Part shown: positions 11,940-22,767 of the stretch, one piece after another
Layout: each line of letters begins with the position of its first letter
Position numbering within the stretch: position 1 is the stretch's first letter
From: Austropuccinia psidii
Lineage: Eukaryota; Basidiomycota; Pucciniomycetes; Pucciniales; Sphaerophragmiaceae
DNA length: 64,000 bases
Reading direction: 5' to 3'
NCBI GenBank assembly: GCA_023105745.1
Contig: JALGQZ010000013.1
Coordinates: forward strand, 25,371,105-25,435,104
Made by a program: the position numbers and the translations under genes
Notes under the pieces: generated by a model
The model's database searches: none
Seen by the model: the letters and a program-made list of their open reading frames with translations, nothing else
Told to the model about the DNA's origin: nothing

Positions 11940-13259
11940 CCTGGCCTTGATGATTTTCCTCACAGGGCCAGGGGAGTCCTCCACTTCCACTATTTCTGGT
12001 GGAGTGGGATTCTTATTACTGGAGGGGAAATTATCCTCCTCTGTCTGGGAGTATGGTTTAATAAGACTCACTGGGAATACTGGGTGTTTCCTAGAGAATT
12101 CCTCTGTGAGTTTGACTTAAATTGCATTTTTCCCTATGAGCTGAATGATAGTAAAGGGACCTAAAAATGACTCTCTCATCTTCTTTGGTCCCTTAAGATT
12201 GTTAAAGCTTAGTGTAGACACCAACACTTGGTCCCCCTCTTTAAAGTCAGGTTCCATGTGTGATTTGTCCCACCTCTGTTTGTTGTGTTATTTTGCCTCA
12301 GATATGCATTTTCCAGCTGTGTCACAAGCCTTCTTCCACATAAAATGGAAGTCATTTGCTGTGGGGTGGATAGCTAGAAGATTCTTCTTCAAGTGATCCA
12401 CAGGCAATAGGGGGTTCCACCCTTTTTCTACCAGCGAAGGTTATTGACCTGTGGTATAATTCTGGCTTGTATTATAAGCCAGTTGGACTGTAGATGGGTA
12501 GCCCATTAATGGGTGTATCCTTCATGGTCCTTGTATTCCATGCCATATGCACAGAACCTCCTAAGGATATCCTCCATTGTTTGGATCATCCTTTCAGCCA
12601 ATCCATCTGTCTGTGGGTGGTTATCTGTGGAGAATGCAAGCTTAGTACCAAGCATTTCATACAGGTTGGTCCGAATTTATGGTGTGAATTTTGCGTCCCT
12701 ATCACTAATGATAATTCGAGGGACTCCACAGGTGGATATGATGTTATTCTAAAATGACAGGTCAGTTTCCATTGCTGTATCCTCCTTGTGACATGGTAGG
12801 TACCTCACCCTCTTGCTGAACCTATCAACTATGATCAGGAACGCACTGAAGTTTTCTTTGCCTCCTGGGACAAGTCCTGTAACTCAGTCCATGTTGATGG
12901 TTTCCCATGTGTTTGGGTTCTTCTATGTGGTTTAGTATCCCATACTTTGTCCCATGTTTTCTATTTTCCTTTTGCCATCTTTCACGAGTGCTTATATATT
13001 CACTCAACTGTTGTTCCCATTTGGGCCACCTAGCCATGCTTGCTACCCTTTCCTTGGTCCTGTCTTCACTCATGTGCCCCATATAGGGGAAGTCATGGCA
13101 TTCCTTCAGGATCAGGGATATATGATCTCTGTCTACTACCATGAGTGCCCTTGTGTGTTTCTCTCTATGGGAGAGGAAGCCATCTATAAGGAAGAACTCA
13201 TTGTCCCTATAGTCCCTCAACCAGGGTTCCTCTAACTGGGATTCCAGTTCTGGGCTCCT
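11940..13259 (-). pseudogene. Element D integrase, broken
   Basis: Minus-strand reading from 13259 leftward begins RSPELESQLEEPWL, then the HHCC region (REKHTRAL, ECHDFPYMGHMSEDRT near 13070-13180), the DDE core (near 12890 down to 12590; SDRD and DGLAERMIQ can be read) and the SH3-like region LVSTLSFNNLKGPKKM near 12190-12240. Stops and frameshifts occur from 12824 on. The right edge joins the RNase H side at 22768 once element B is removed: [12 protein letters not shown], with the CTCCT duplication. Confidence 0.85.
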
Positions 13260-14791
13260 TGTCACAACTATGGCAATTACCTTCCTGGACTCCAGAGGGC
13301 ATATCAATGCCATATCAATCTTATGGCAATTTGGCCATATCCATAATCACTGGCCAAATTGGCCCTCTCATCTTTTCTGGCCTTTTATGGTCATTTAACT
13401 CCTGGGGCCAACCAGGCGCCTTCACTAACATCAGGCCTTTCCAGGCCATTCTCTGTTTTTGGGCACTTTCAGGTATTTTCCATTCAACAGGGAAAATACA
13501 GCCCAAAGACTGTATTTGGCTTTTTAAGCGTTAAATACAGATTTGCGCAATTTTGCACATTTGGCTGTAATCAGTCCTTTTATGCCATTTTCCCATGGAA
13601 TATGGGAAATATGCCCAAAAGGCCATATCAGGCCTTTTGGGGCTTAATTTTCATTTTGGCCCATTTTGCGCATTTCTCCTCATTTTGCGCACTTTGCGCA
13701 AGTACAGTTTGAAAGCTTTGTAAGCTGTATTTGGCCAGAAACCCAAAATTGGCCAATACACCCAGAAACACCTTTTCACCTCTGAAGTCACCCAAAACCC
13801 ATTTTTCACTCTCATCCTCCTGACTTCACTCACAAAGACCTTTGGCCACTTTCACCATACAGCAACTCAAATCTGCATAAATGGTGTTATACACCATTCT
13901 GAACCTTTTTTCACCAGAAATCCAATGGTGTAAATATCAGAGGGGTAATTCAACATTTCATAAGTTACCAAAGTGTCATGTCATCCAGAGGACCCATCAA
14001 GGCTCAAGTGCAGGTGTAATTTCTCAAAGAAAAATGGCACCATCAGGTATTAATTGGTTATTCTCACTTCAAGTATTCCCTCCAAGGGAATACTGTCAAT
14101 TCATTCCTAAGGGGTATTCAAGAGGAAGTTCCAAACAAGTTGTCAAGTGTAAATGCTCCATCAATCTAGATTGGCAACCACATTCATTCCAATACAGTCT
14201 GGATTCATCAAGACCTGTATTTCAATCATACATCATGGGAAAATAATTCAACACAGTTCATTTCCCAATCTCACAAGGTATACACTCCATAAGACAATCG
14301 ATGCAGCTTCCAATACTCAATACAGAACCATTGCGAGCCTGAAGGAGTCAAGCTCTCAACTTTACACATATACAAGCCTTCTTTGACCCTGGGGGCTTTT
14401 CCCCCAGTTAATAAATGTATTTTGATTTTATTTTATGTTTATTTATCTTACCATTTTTGTTAAGTGAATACTGATCTTATCAAGTCAGTCATTTGTAACC
14501 TTTTCTACTTCTTTCTTGGCCTTTCAATGGATATTTTGTGGTCATATCCTTAATAATTCCATTTCTCATTTTGGCAGGTTGAAACAGTGATTAAGGACTT
14601 ACTTGGTCGGCTCTTTGGCCATTTGCCTTCTCATTTCTCATATTGCATCTAATCTTTGTACTTGCATTCTTCTTAGAGAAATTCAACTCTTTATTTTTAT
14701 TTTCTTTATTCTTTTGGAGTCTTGAAAGTGAGTTCCCTGATTGCTGAGTGCCAGGCCACTCTTGGTTTTATGTCCAAGAGCCCCTGTGACA
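13260..14791 (+). mobile_element. 5' LTR of element B
   Basis: Begins TGTCACAACTATGG and ends AGCCCCTGTGACA. Contains a 121-codon open frame (13881-14246) that is also open in the 3' LTR. The stretch …cccagttaataaatgtattttgatttta near 14402 may hold the polyadenylation region. I see no certain TATA box. Confidence 0.93.
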
Positions 14792-15620
14792 TTATATCAA
14801 TTAACTCATAATTTCTTTTCATTCTGTTAATCCTTTCTCTATAATTTCATTCACGCATTTCATTGAAATTATGACTATCTAATGCTTATGAACCTTAGGA
14901 TTTGTTTTTACCTCTAAATTTTCTCTTATCAATTCTTGATTTTGAAAATTGATAGCTGACCCAATTTTATTTTTGTTTCTCTTTTAAATCTTATATCAAA
15001 TCATTAAATTTTGATTAATTCATAATTCAGGTGTAATCTTAATTTTCATTTGATTTTCACATTTTTCATCCAGTTACTCAGACACATTCTTCACATCAAG
15101 ATTCATATTTGATTCATTCTCCAAGAATTTTGATTTTCAAAGAAGAACTCCCTTGATTTTGATTTGATTGATTCATTTGACATAAATTGATATTTACCTC
15201 AAGAAAATCAATTGACCTGAAGATTTAATTAATTTTGCTGATTTTTCACATCAAGAATTTTGACATAAATTCATTTTGCCTCAAGAATTTGTTTTATTTA
15301 TTGATTTATTTTGAAAGATTTTGATTTTGATTGATTTGAATTATTGATTTAGTGACTTGGAAATTTTCATTTGGATATTGATTGATTGATTTACCTCAAG
15401 ATTTCATTTTTTATTCATTGACTTTTTCTTCAAGAAATTGATTTTGATTTTGATTTTGACTTCAAGCATTGTGTTGATTTGCCTCAAGTTTCAGGTTATC
15501 AAAATTTTGATTTTTTGTTGATTGTATTTCATTTGATTCCTGAAATTATTCCTATTCAACATTAACCTCCTGAAAGACAGACAATATCTCAGGCCAGAGC
15601 TCAAGCTGCTCTCAATCCAA
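14792..15620 (+). other. Element B untranslated leader, low-complexity T/A-rich
   Basis: This lies between the 5' LTR and gag. It is built of imperfect short repeats of the type ttgattttgattgatt and tcaagaattttga (15100-15560). No clear tRNA primer-binding site follows the LTR (ttatatcaattaactc), in contrast to elements C, D and E. No coding potential. Confidence 0.6.
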
Positions 15621-17010
15621 CTCCAAGGGCTCCTCTTGATGGCACCCCACCCCAGCAGTTCCTCAACTGAGGGTTAAATTGGACAGAGGACCCATTTTGG
15701 AAGAAGCAGCACTATCCAGGAAGGAAGGAAGAGGGCCAAGAAGATCAAGTTCATTCTCTGGAGTAGTTGGCGGATTTCCAGGAACTTCCAGGACCATTTT
15801 CAGAGGTCCTGGGGAAGATGGTGAAGAGGAGGAGTCTGACAGTACTGAAGGTGTTCCTGCTCCTGTGGGGGCATCCCAAGGTACTGTAGGGCCAACTCTA
15901 GCGCCCTCTGATCAGCCTTTCTCTCATCAGTCTGAACCATCCTGATTGGCTGTTATGAAGCAAATGAATCAGATTATGGCCAATCTTCAAGCAATTTCAT
16001 CTTCTGAAGCATCAAGACCACCAGTCTTCAAGAATCCATCTATGAAGGCGCCAGAATGCTTTGATGGGACTCAACCCTTCATAGTTAGAAGTTTCATTAA
16101 GTCTTGTAAATTGATATTTCATAATTATCCAGCAAATTTCTCTCAATAAAGAAAGAAAGTTCTCTATGCCACATCGTTTCTCATTGGAAGGGCTGAAAAA
16201 TGGAGTGAGCCTTATCTTTCCAACCTCACCAATCAAGATCCAAATTACCTTCTCAAATTATGGAAATTATTTGAGTCTCAACTCTTGACCTTATTTGGGG
16301 ACCCAAATGAAGTCAGAAAAGCTGAAGCAGATTTGGATTCTTTAAAAATGAAAGAAGATGGGCATGTATCATTATACATTACTGATTTCAGAATTTTGGG
16401 ATCAAGAATTGGGGATTGGGGTGAAGGATCTCTCATCCATCATTTCAGGAAGGGATTGCCATCCAGTATTTTGAATCAATTAGCCTCCCATCCTTCAAGA
16501 ATTGCTTCTCTTCAAGACTTAATTGACATTACCTTGGAGCTTTATACCAGGTACCATGAGAGGAAAAATGAAAAGAGTCATCATCAAGAGAAGAACCCAG
16601 AAGCCTCAAAGTCAAATTCTTCTCATCCTCAAAATTCTTCAAGCTCAAATCAAAATAAGAAGAAGAATTTTCAGAAGAAGACCAAGACCCATTCTTCTTT
16701 ATTGATTGAAGTTTTCAATTTTATGAACTCTGAAAAAGAAAGAAAAATCAAGGAGGGTTTATGTACCTATTTTGGTGGGAAGCATATTCTTGAGTCCTGT
16801 TTCAAAAGGCCTCAGAACAAGCTTACCCAACCATCAGGAAAGATTTTCCAGCCAGGGAAAAGCCAGAGTGAACATCATGCTGTGTTCAATGGTCTTCACT
16901 GTTTTCCATCCAGAGAAAAATTGTGCATTCTGAAGACTGGTGTCAAGAATTATCTTAAATTCTTTGTTTTTTCTTCTCTTTCTGATGTTTTTTTACAGTA
17001 TTCTCATTGA
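15575..17010 (+). pseudogene. gag: Element B gag, broken
   Basis: It encodes the retrotransposon structural protein. The N-terminal low-complexity part (SQARAQAALNPTPRAP, then a frame change near 15650, then LDRGPILEEAALSR) leads into the capsid domain (APECFDGTQPFIVRSF near 16050; RKAEADLDSL near 16318; FRKGLPSSILNQL near 16447) and a K/N/S-rich linker. The zinc knuckle near 16760 reads LCTYFGGKHILESC; the second Cys of CCHC has become Phe. Stops occur at 15943-15945 and 16147-16149. Upstream start not certain. No functional product expected. Confidence 0.85.
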
Positions 17011-17400
17011 TTATGGTGCTACCAACTCATTTATTGCAAAGCAGTTTTCTCACAAGTATTCTTTTACTATGTCAGAAATTCCAGAGAAGATTCCCCTTAT
17101 CATTCTGGACTCCTCTGAGTCCCCTTCCTTATTTGTGACTCACCATACCAAATTTATGGTTGAGCTTCCTTCATTCCCAAGCTTTGGATGAGACCTTTTA
17201 GTCATTGATACTCCCAAGGGAGAAGACTTCATATTGAGCTTTGACTTTCTCCATCATTTTAATCCATCTATTGATTGGAGGCAAGGGCTGATTACCTTTG
17301 ATGCTGATCAAAAGGACTATTATGATCCCTCAAAATATTTCAGTAAAAACCTTTTTTCTGAAAAATCATGTGCAGCTCTTTCTGGTAATTCTAGAACACT
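16940..17400 (+). pseudogene. Element B aspartic protease, broken, active site altered
   Basis: The frame 16940-17191 reads LIDYGATNSFIAKQF. The family active site is D-S/T-G; here the middle residue is Tyr, so catalysis is probably lost. The frame is shifted relative to gag near 17000. Weak homology continues to about 17400 (FDFLHHFNPSIDWRQG near 17240) after a stop at 17189. Confidence 0.75.
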
Positions 17401-17539
17401 ATAATTTCCATCTTCTGTCCATATTCCTTCCCTGAATTCCCATCAGTCATTACTATCATCTAGAGATGAAGTCTTCAAAGAGATTCAAGATGTTGGAGAA
17501 GATAATTCTGTATCTTCACTTCATCTCTTCTTTGGGAAT

Positions 17540-19108
17540 ATGGACCTTCATCCTTCATCTTATCATGACTCCCTGGAGGAGCTGTCGGATGAAGAGGAAG
17601 AGCCAGAAGAAATAGAAACCCTGATGAAGGTTGTTCCTTCTGTTTATCACCAGTACTTGGATGTATTCTCCAAGGTGAAAGCAGAGATACTTGATCCTCA
17701 CCGTTCCTGTGATCATCATATTGAGCTGGAGGGGTCTGTAGCTCCATCTGGGGTGATCTACTCTTTATCAAACCAAGAGTCAGATAGACTCAGGGCCTAC
17801 ATTTCAGAGAATGTAGAGAAAGGGTTCATCTGTCCAAGCTCCTCTTCAACAGGAGCACCTTTCCTCTCTGTCAAAAAGAAAGATGGTGGCCTCCATTTGT
17901 GTGTTGATTACTGCAAACTCAATGCTATTACTAGGAAGAGCAAGTATCTTGCTCCTCCTATGAATCAGCTTCTTACGGTCTTTAATGGCTCTTCTATCTT
18001 CTCCAAGATTGATTTGTGTGGTGCATATACCTGCTCAGAATCAAGGAAGGTGATGAACATTTGACATGTTTCAGAACTAAATATGGCAGATATGAGGATT
18101 TGGTTATGCCATTTGGGCTCACCAATTCTCCTTCCTCTTTTCAAACCCTTTTCAATGATATTCTTATGATATTCTTGATATTTATGTTGTGGTTTTTTTG
18201 GACAACATTATGGTCTTTTCCAAATATGAAGAAGAACTTGTCACTCATGTGTCAACTGCTCTTTCCAGAATCAGAGCCAATAACCTCTTTTCTAAGGCCT
18301 CAAAGTACCTATTTCATGTTTATAGTGTAGAGTATTTAGGTTATGTTGTTTCTTCTGATGGCCTCAAGATGGGCCAAGCAAAATTCCAGAAAATTCCCAA
18401 TTGGCCACTTCCAAGAAACCTCAAGGCACTTCAATAATTTCTTGGCTTTCCAGCTTTTACCGCCGTTTTATCAAGAATCATTCAAAGACAATTAGTTCAC
18501 TCAGAAGTTTCCTCAAGAAGGATTCCCGTTTTCCCCTCAATGAGGAAGCTCTTAAACAGTTTCATCAACTCAAAGAGGCATTCACCATTTCCCCAATTAT
18601 TTCTCACTTTGATCCTTCTCTACCCACCATTGTAGAGACTTATGCTTCTGATTATGCCTTGGGAGCTGTACTGAGTCAGGTCCCTGACTCAGGAAAACAT
18701 CCGATTGCATTTGATAGCTGCAAGCTTTTTCCCGAAGAGCTCAACTATGAGGTTCATGACAAGGCACTCCTTGGAATAGTCTGGGCTCTCAAGCGCTGGA
18801 GAGCTTTTCTCCTTTCTATTTCTTCCTCCTTTGAAGTTCTCACCAATCATTCTTCACCTAAATACTTCATTTTGTCAAAGATTATCATTTTCTGTCAAGC
18901 ACGCTGGGCTGAGTTTCTATCTGAATTTCATTTTTCAATCACTTACTGCCCTGGTTGCTTGGCTACCCTTCCAGATACATTGTCATGTCGGGATGATGTT
19001 TACCCAGAGAGGGGGGAAGATTTCATCAGCAAGAATCCAATTGAGTATCAGAAAATAATAAAGCAAGATGGAATTAAAGCCTCAAAATTCTTTTCAGTCA
19101 AGGTGTAA
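17540..19108 (+). pseudogene. pol: Element B reverse transcriptase and RNase H, broken
   Basis: RT blocks are clear: FICPSSSSTGAPFLSVKKKD near 17828, DYCKLNAIT near 17907, [10 protein letters not shown] near 18092. The catalytic motif near 18190 reads FLDNIMVF, so the second Asp of the usual DD pair is Asn. RNase H follows, but its first Asp region reads ETYASDYALGAVL near 18637 (Tyr where Asp is usual) and LTNHSS near 18840. Frameshifts lie near 18060, 18180 and 18400. The changes mean no activity. Confidence 0.85.
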
Positions 19109-19183
19109 TCATTCTCAAGTTTGATTGACCCAATTCAGAAAGCATTATGGCAAGATTCTCAATAAAGAAATATTCTTCAAGAT

Positions 19184-20038
19184 TTGGGTAAAGGTAAATC
19201 TGTCCAAGATTATTCTCTTGATTCCTCTTCCCAACTTCTCCTGTTAAAAGGTTGGGCGGTGGTTCCAAATGACCCCACAATTAAAACCAGCATACTTCAA
19301 AAGAGGCATGACTCTCCTCTAGCTGGATACCCTGGACAAGAGAAGACTCTCAAAATTGTCAAGAGGGATTTTAACTGGTATGGCATGGCTAAATTTATCA
19401 AGGATTATGTCTCATCCTGTCAACAGTGTTCAAGAGACAAAAATATTCATCACAAGAATTTTGGACTCCTCAAACCTCTTCCAATTCCAAATGCTCCTTG
19501 GATTTGTCTTTCAATGGATTTCATCACCCAATTGCCACTGTCCAATTCTTTTGACTCAACCCTTGACATAATGGACAGATTCTCAAAGATAGCACTTTTC
19601 ATTCCAACAATTTCTTCAAGAACTTCACTGTATTTGGCTCATTTATTCATCAAGAATATTTTCTCAAAGCATGGCCTTCCTTCAAGAATCGTTAATGATA
19701 GAGTTTCTCTCTTTGTTTCTTCTTTTTGGACCAATCTTTGTCAGAAGCTTCAGATTTCAAGAGATCTGTCAGCTGCTTACCATGCAGAAACTGATGGACA
19801 GATGGAGGGGGTAAATCAGATACTAGAACAGTACCTTTGGATGTATGTCAGTTATCATCAAGATGATTGGAACACCTGGCTCCCTCTGGCTGAATTTTCC
19901 TACAATAACTCTGACCACTCTTCAAAAAAACAATCACCGTTTTTTACTGTTTATGGAAGAGATCCACAATTTGACTCCATTCACATTACTCAAGATACTA
20001 CTTCTGGAAAGTTATCAACAAAAATCAAATCATTATAG
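19184..20038 (+). pseudogene. Element B integrase
   Basis: A 284-codon frame. The HHCC domain reads RHDSPLAGYPG (second His now Tyr) and CQQC. The DDE core has SMDFITQLP near 19510, IVNDRVSLF near 19688 and AETDGQMEGVNQILEQYL near 19790. The last block keeps the Glu after DGQ. The frame ends at a stop at 20036-20038; the chromodomain follows in another frame. The fold is recognisable, but the zinc-site change and upstream damage make it a pseudogene. Confidence 0.85.
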
Positions 20039-20530
20039 AAATATTTTAAGAGAGAACTTGAAAATTCCATAAACTGGTTTAAGAGGTATGCAGATAAAAG
20101 TAGAACAAGTCCACCTGTTTACATGGTATGGATTTCTTCCGAGCACATCAAATGAACTAGACCCACCAAAAAACTTTCTGAAAGATGCTCGGGTCCTTTT
20201 CCACTCTTGAAGAAATTCAGAAGTCATGCCTACCACCTCAAGCTCCCATCTAAATGGAATTCCATCCACCCAGTCTTCCATATTTCACTCTTAGAACCAG
20301 TCAAGACATCAACAATCCCAAATAGGCATCAAGAGCCTCCTCCTCCAACAATCATTGAAGAAGAAGAGGAATGGGAAGTCTCAAATACTGGACTCAAAAC
20401 TCAAGAGAGGAAAATTATGGTATCTGGTGGAATGGAAAGGTTTCAGTCAAGACCAAGAAAGATCCACTTGGGAACTAACTGAAAACCACAAGAATTTCCC
20501 TGAAATTGTTAAGAATTTTTATGCACCTTT
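20039..20530 (+). pseudogene. Element B integrase C-terminus and chromodomain
   Basis: The segment 20200-20300 reads LKLPSKWNSIHPVFHISLLEP, the usual end of the chromovirus integrase. The chromodomain near 20380-20480 reads SQILDSKLKRGKLWYLVEWKGF and STWELTEN, with the aromatic residues of the methyl-lysine cage. Such domains steer new copies into heterochromatin in other fungi. This agrees with every B-family copy here lying inside another retroelement. Two frames are used, so the copy is broken. Confidence 0.85.
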
Positions 20531-21250
20531 AGATGTTTTTTACCCCTTTTTTTGTAAGCATCGCCTTGGCCACTCTGTGAGCGCTCTGCAATTTTTTGGA
20601 CACAGATCTTTGGCCTGGCCTTCAACATCAAGCCCAAAATTCTGGCCATTTTCACTTGGGCAAATGGACCATTCATTTTTTTATTTCACTTCCAAGTTTT
20701 TCCAATTTCATGTCAATCTTTCATAAAATTTGTTTTATTTTTATGGCACTGGTGGGAGTTGTAATTACAAAACGTAAGTTCCTCTCCTGGTGTGAACTTC
20801 CCGGAGGGGACTACAATCATGTCAAAACATCACCTTGGCCACTCTGTGAGCCTCTGGCATCAAATTTTCCTTTCCAGGTCCTTGGCCAATTCCAAAATCA
20901 TTTACCAACCTCTGTGATGAAGATTGCAACCTCCTCAAGATTCATTTCTCTTTTATTTTTTCTTTTCTTAATTTAATTTTCATTCTTTAATTTTCTTTGT
21001 ATTTTAATTTTCAATTTTCTTTACTTACGCCAAATCAATTCACAAATTAATGTCATTCATTTCAAATTTTCATCAATTCTGAAGCCAATGTCAAAAGAAG
21101 ATCAAGCAAGTCCCACGTCACATACCAACTTTTCAATATCAGTATCAAATTATTTTTCTCTTAATCACTCCTCTTTAATCCTTGTCTCAAATCCTTTCCA
21201 GTTGCCTCAACAGGATTCACCTTGTGTTGGTGCTCAGGAGCTCACCATTC
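20531..21250 (+). other. Element B long 3' untranslated region with imperfect direct repeats
   Basis: Between the chromodomain and the polypurine tract about 720 bases hold no clear gene. The phrase ccttggccactctgtgagc occurs at about 20566 and 20840, each in a longer imperfect repeat. The same pair is present, reversed, in B2 at 63534 and 63799. Its conservation in two family members suggests a role in RNA handling. Confidence 0.65.
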
Positions 21251-21265
21251 CAAAGTGGGGGATAC
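21251..21265 (+). other. Polypurine tract of element B
   Basis: The run caaagtgggggatac lies just before the 3' LTR start TGTCACAACC, where the plus-strand primer is expected. B2 has the matching ggtaggggggtac on the minus strand at 63117-63129. Confidence 0.75.
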
Positions 21266-22767
21266 TGTCACAACCATGGCAATTAACTTCCTGTACTCCA
21301 TATGGCATATCAGTGCCATATCAATCTTCTGAAAATTTAACCATATCCATAATCACTGGCCAAATTGGCCCTCTCATCATTTCTGGCCCTTTATGGTCAT
21401 TGTACGCCTGCTTCCAACCTGGCCCCTTTACTAACATAAGGCCTTTCCTTGCCATTCTCTGCTTTTGAGCACTTTCAGGTGTCTTCCAGTCAACAGGGAA
21501 AATACAGCCCAAAAAGCTGTATTTGGGTTTTTAAGCGTTAAAAACAGTTTTGCACAGTTTTGTGCATTTGGCTGTAATCAGCCCTTTTATGCCCAAAAGG
21601 CCATATCAAGCCTTTTGGGGCTTAATCACAAACTTTGTGCATTTTCACACCTTTGTGCATTTTTGCGCACTTTGGGAAAATACAGTTTTAAAGCTGTATA
21701 AGCTGTATTTGGCTAGAAACCCAAAATTTGCCAATACACCCAGAAACACCTTGTCACCTCTGAAGTCGCCCAAAGCCCAATTTTTACTCTCATACCCGTG
21801 ACTCGACTCACAAATGCCTTTGGCCACTTTCACCCTTCAGCAACTCAAATTTTCATAAATGGTGTTATACATCATTCAGCACCTTTTCTCACCAGAAATC
21901 CAATCGTGTCAATATAAGAGGGGTAATTCAACATTACATAAGTTACCAAAGTGTAATTCTATCCAGAGGACCCATCAAGGTGCAAGTGCAGGTGTAACTT
22001 CTCAAAGACCAATGACACCCTCAGGAATTCATTGGTTATTCTCACTTCAAGTATTCCCTCCAAGGGAGTACTGTCAATTCATTCCTAAGGGATATTCAAG
22101 AGGAAGTTCCAAAGAAGTTGTCAAGTGTCAATGCTCCATCAATCCAGCTTGGCAACCACATTCATTCCAATACAGTCTGGATTCATCAAGACCTGTATTT
22201 CAATCATACATCATAGGAAAATAATTCAACACAGTTCATTTCCCAATCTCGCAAGGTATACACTCCATAAGACAATCAATGCAGCTTCCAGTACTCAATA
22301 CAGAACCATTGCTAGCCTGAAGGAGTCAAGCTCTCAACTTTACACATATACCAGCCTCCTTTGACCCTGGGGGGTTTTTGCCCTAGTTAATTAATATGTT
22401 TTGATTTTATTTCATCGTTATTTATCTTACCACTTTTGTTAAGTGAATACTAATATTATCAAGTCAGTCATTTAGCACCTTTTCTCTTACTTTTTTGCCT
22501 TTCAATGGATATTTGGTGGTCATATCCTTACTAATTCCATAATTCATTTTGGCAGGTTGAAACAGTGATTCAGGAATTACTTGGTTGGCTCTTTGGCCAT
22601 TTGGCTTCTCATTTCTCTTATTGCATCTCATCTTTCTACTTGCATTCTTCTTAGAGAAATTCAACTCTTTATTTTTATTTCTTTATTCTTTTAAAGTCTT
22701 CCAAGTGAGTTCTCTGATTGCTGAGTTCCAGGTCACTCTTGTTTTCTGTCCAAGAGTCCCTGTGACA
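21266..22767 (+). mobile_element. 3' LTR of element B
   Basis: Begins TGTCACAACCATGG and ends AGTCCCTGTGACA. It resembles the 5' LTR throughout and keeps the same 121-codon open frame (21859-22224). It is followed by the CTCCT target duplicate. Confidence 0.93.

Larger units (their letters stand above)
13260..22767 (+). mobile_element. Element B: complete chromovirus-type Ty3/gypsy element nested in D
   Basis: LTRs at 13260-14791 and 21266-22767 enclose gag, protease, RT, RNase H, integrase and a chromodomain. A perfect 5-bp target duplication CTCCT flanks it (13255-13259 and 22768-22772). The insertion splits D between RNase H and integrase. The two LTRs differ at 6 of their first 60 bases, so it is not recent. 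Pol carries several stops, frameshifts and lost catalytic residues. Total length is 9.5 kb. Confidence 0.95.

Noticed and set aside
11157..11940. Overlapping frames on both strands near 11.2-11.9 kb as genes
   Set aside because: They lie inside a solo LTR with skewed GGCC composition; no homologous domain is recognised.
16942..17000. An intron before the element B protease (polypyrimidine run ending ttacag)
   Set aside because: The text VKNYLKFFVFSSL before it looks like normal gag-protease linker, and no good donor is present; a frameshift explains it more simply.
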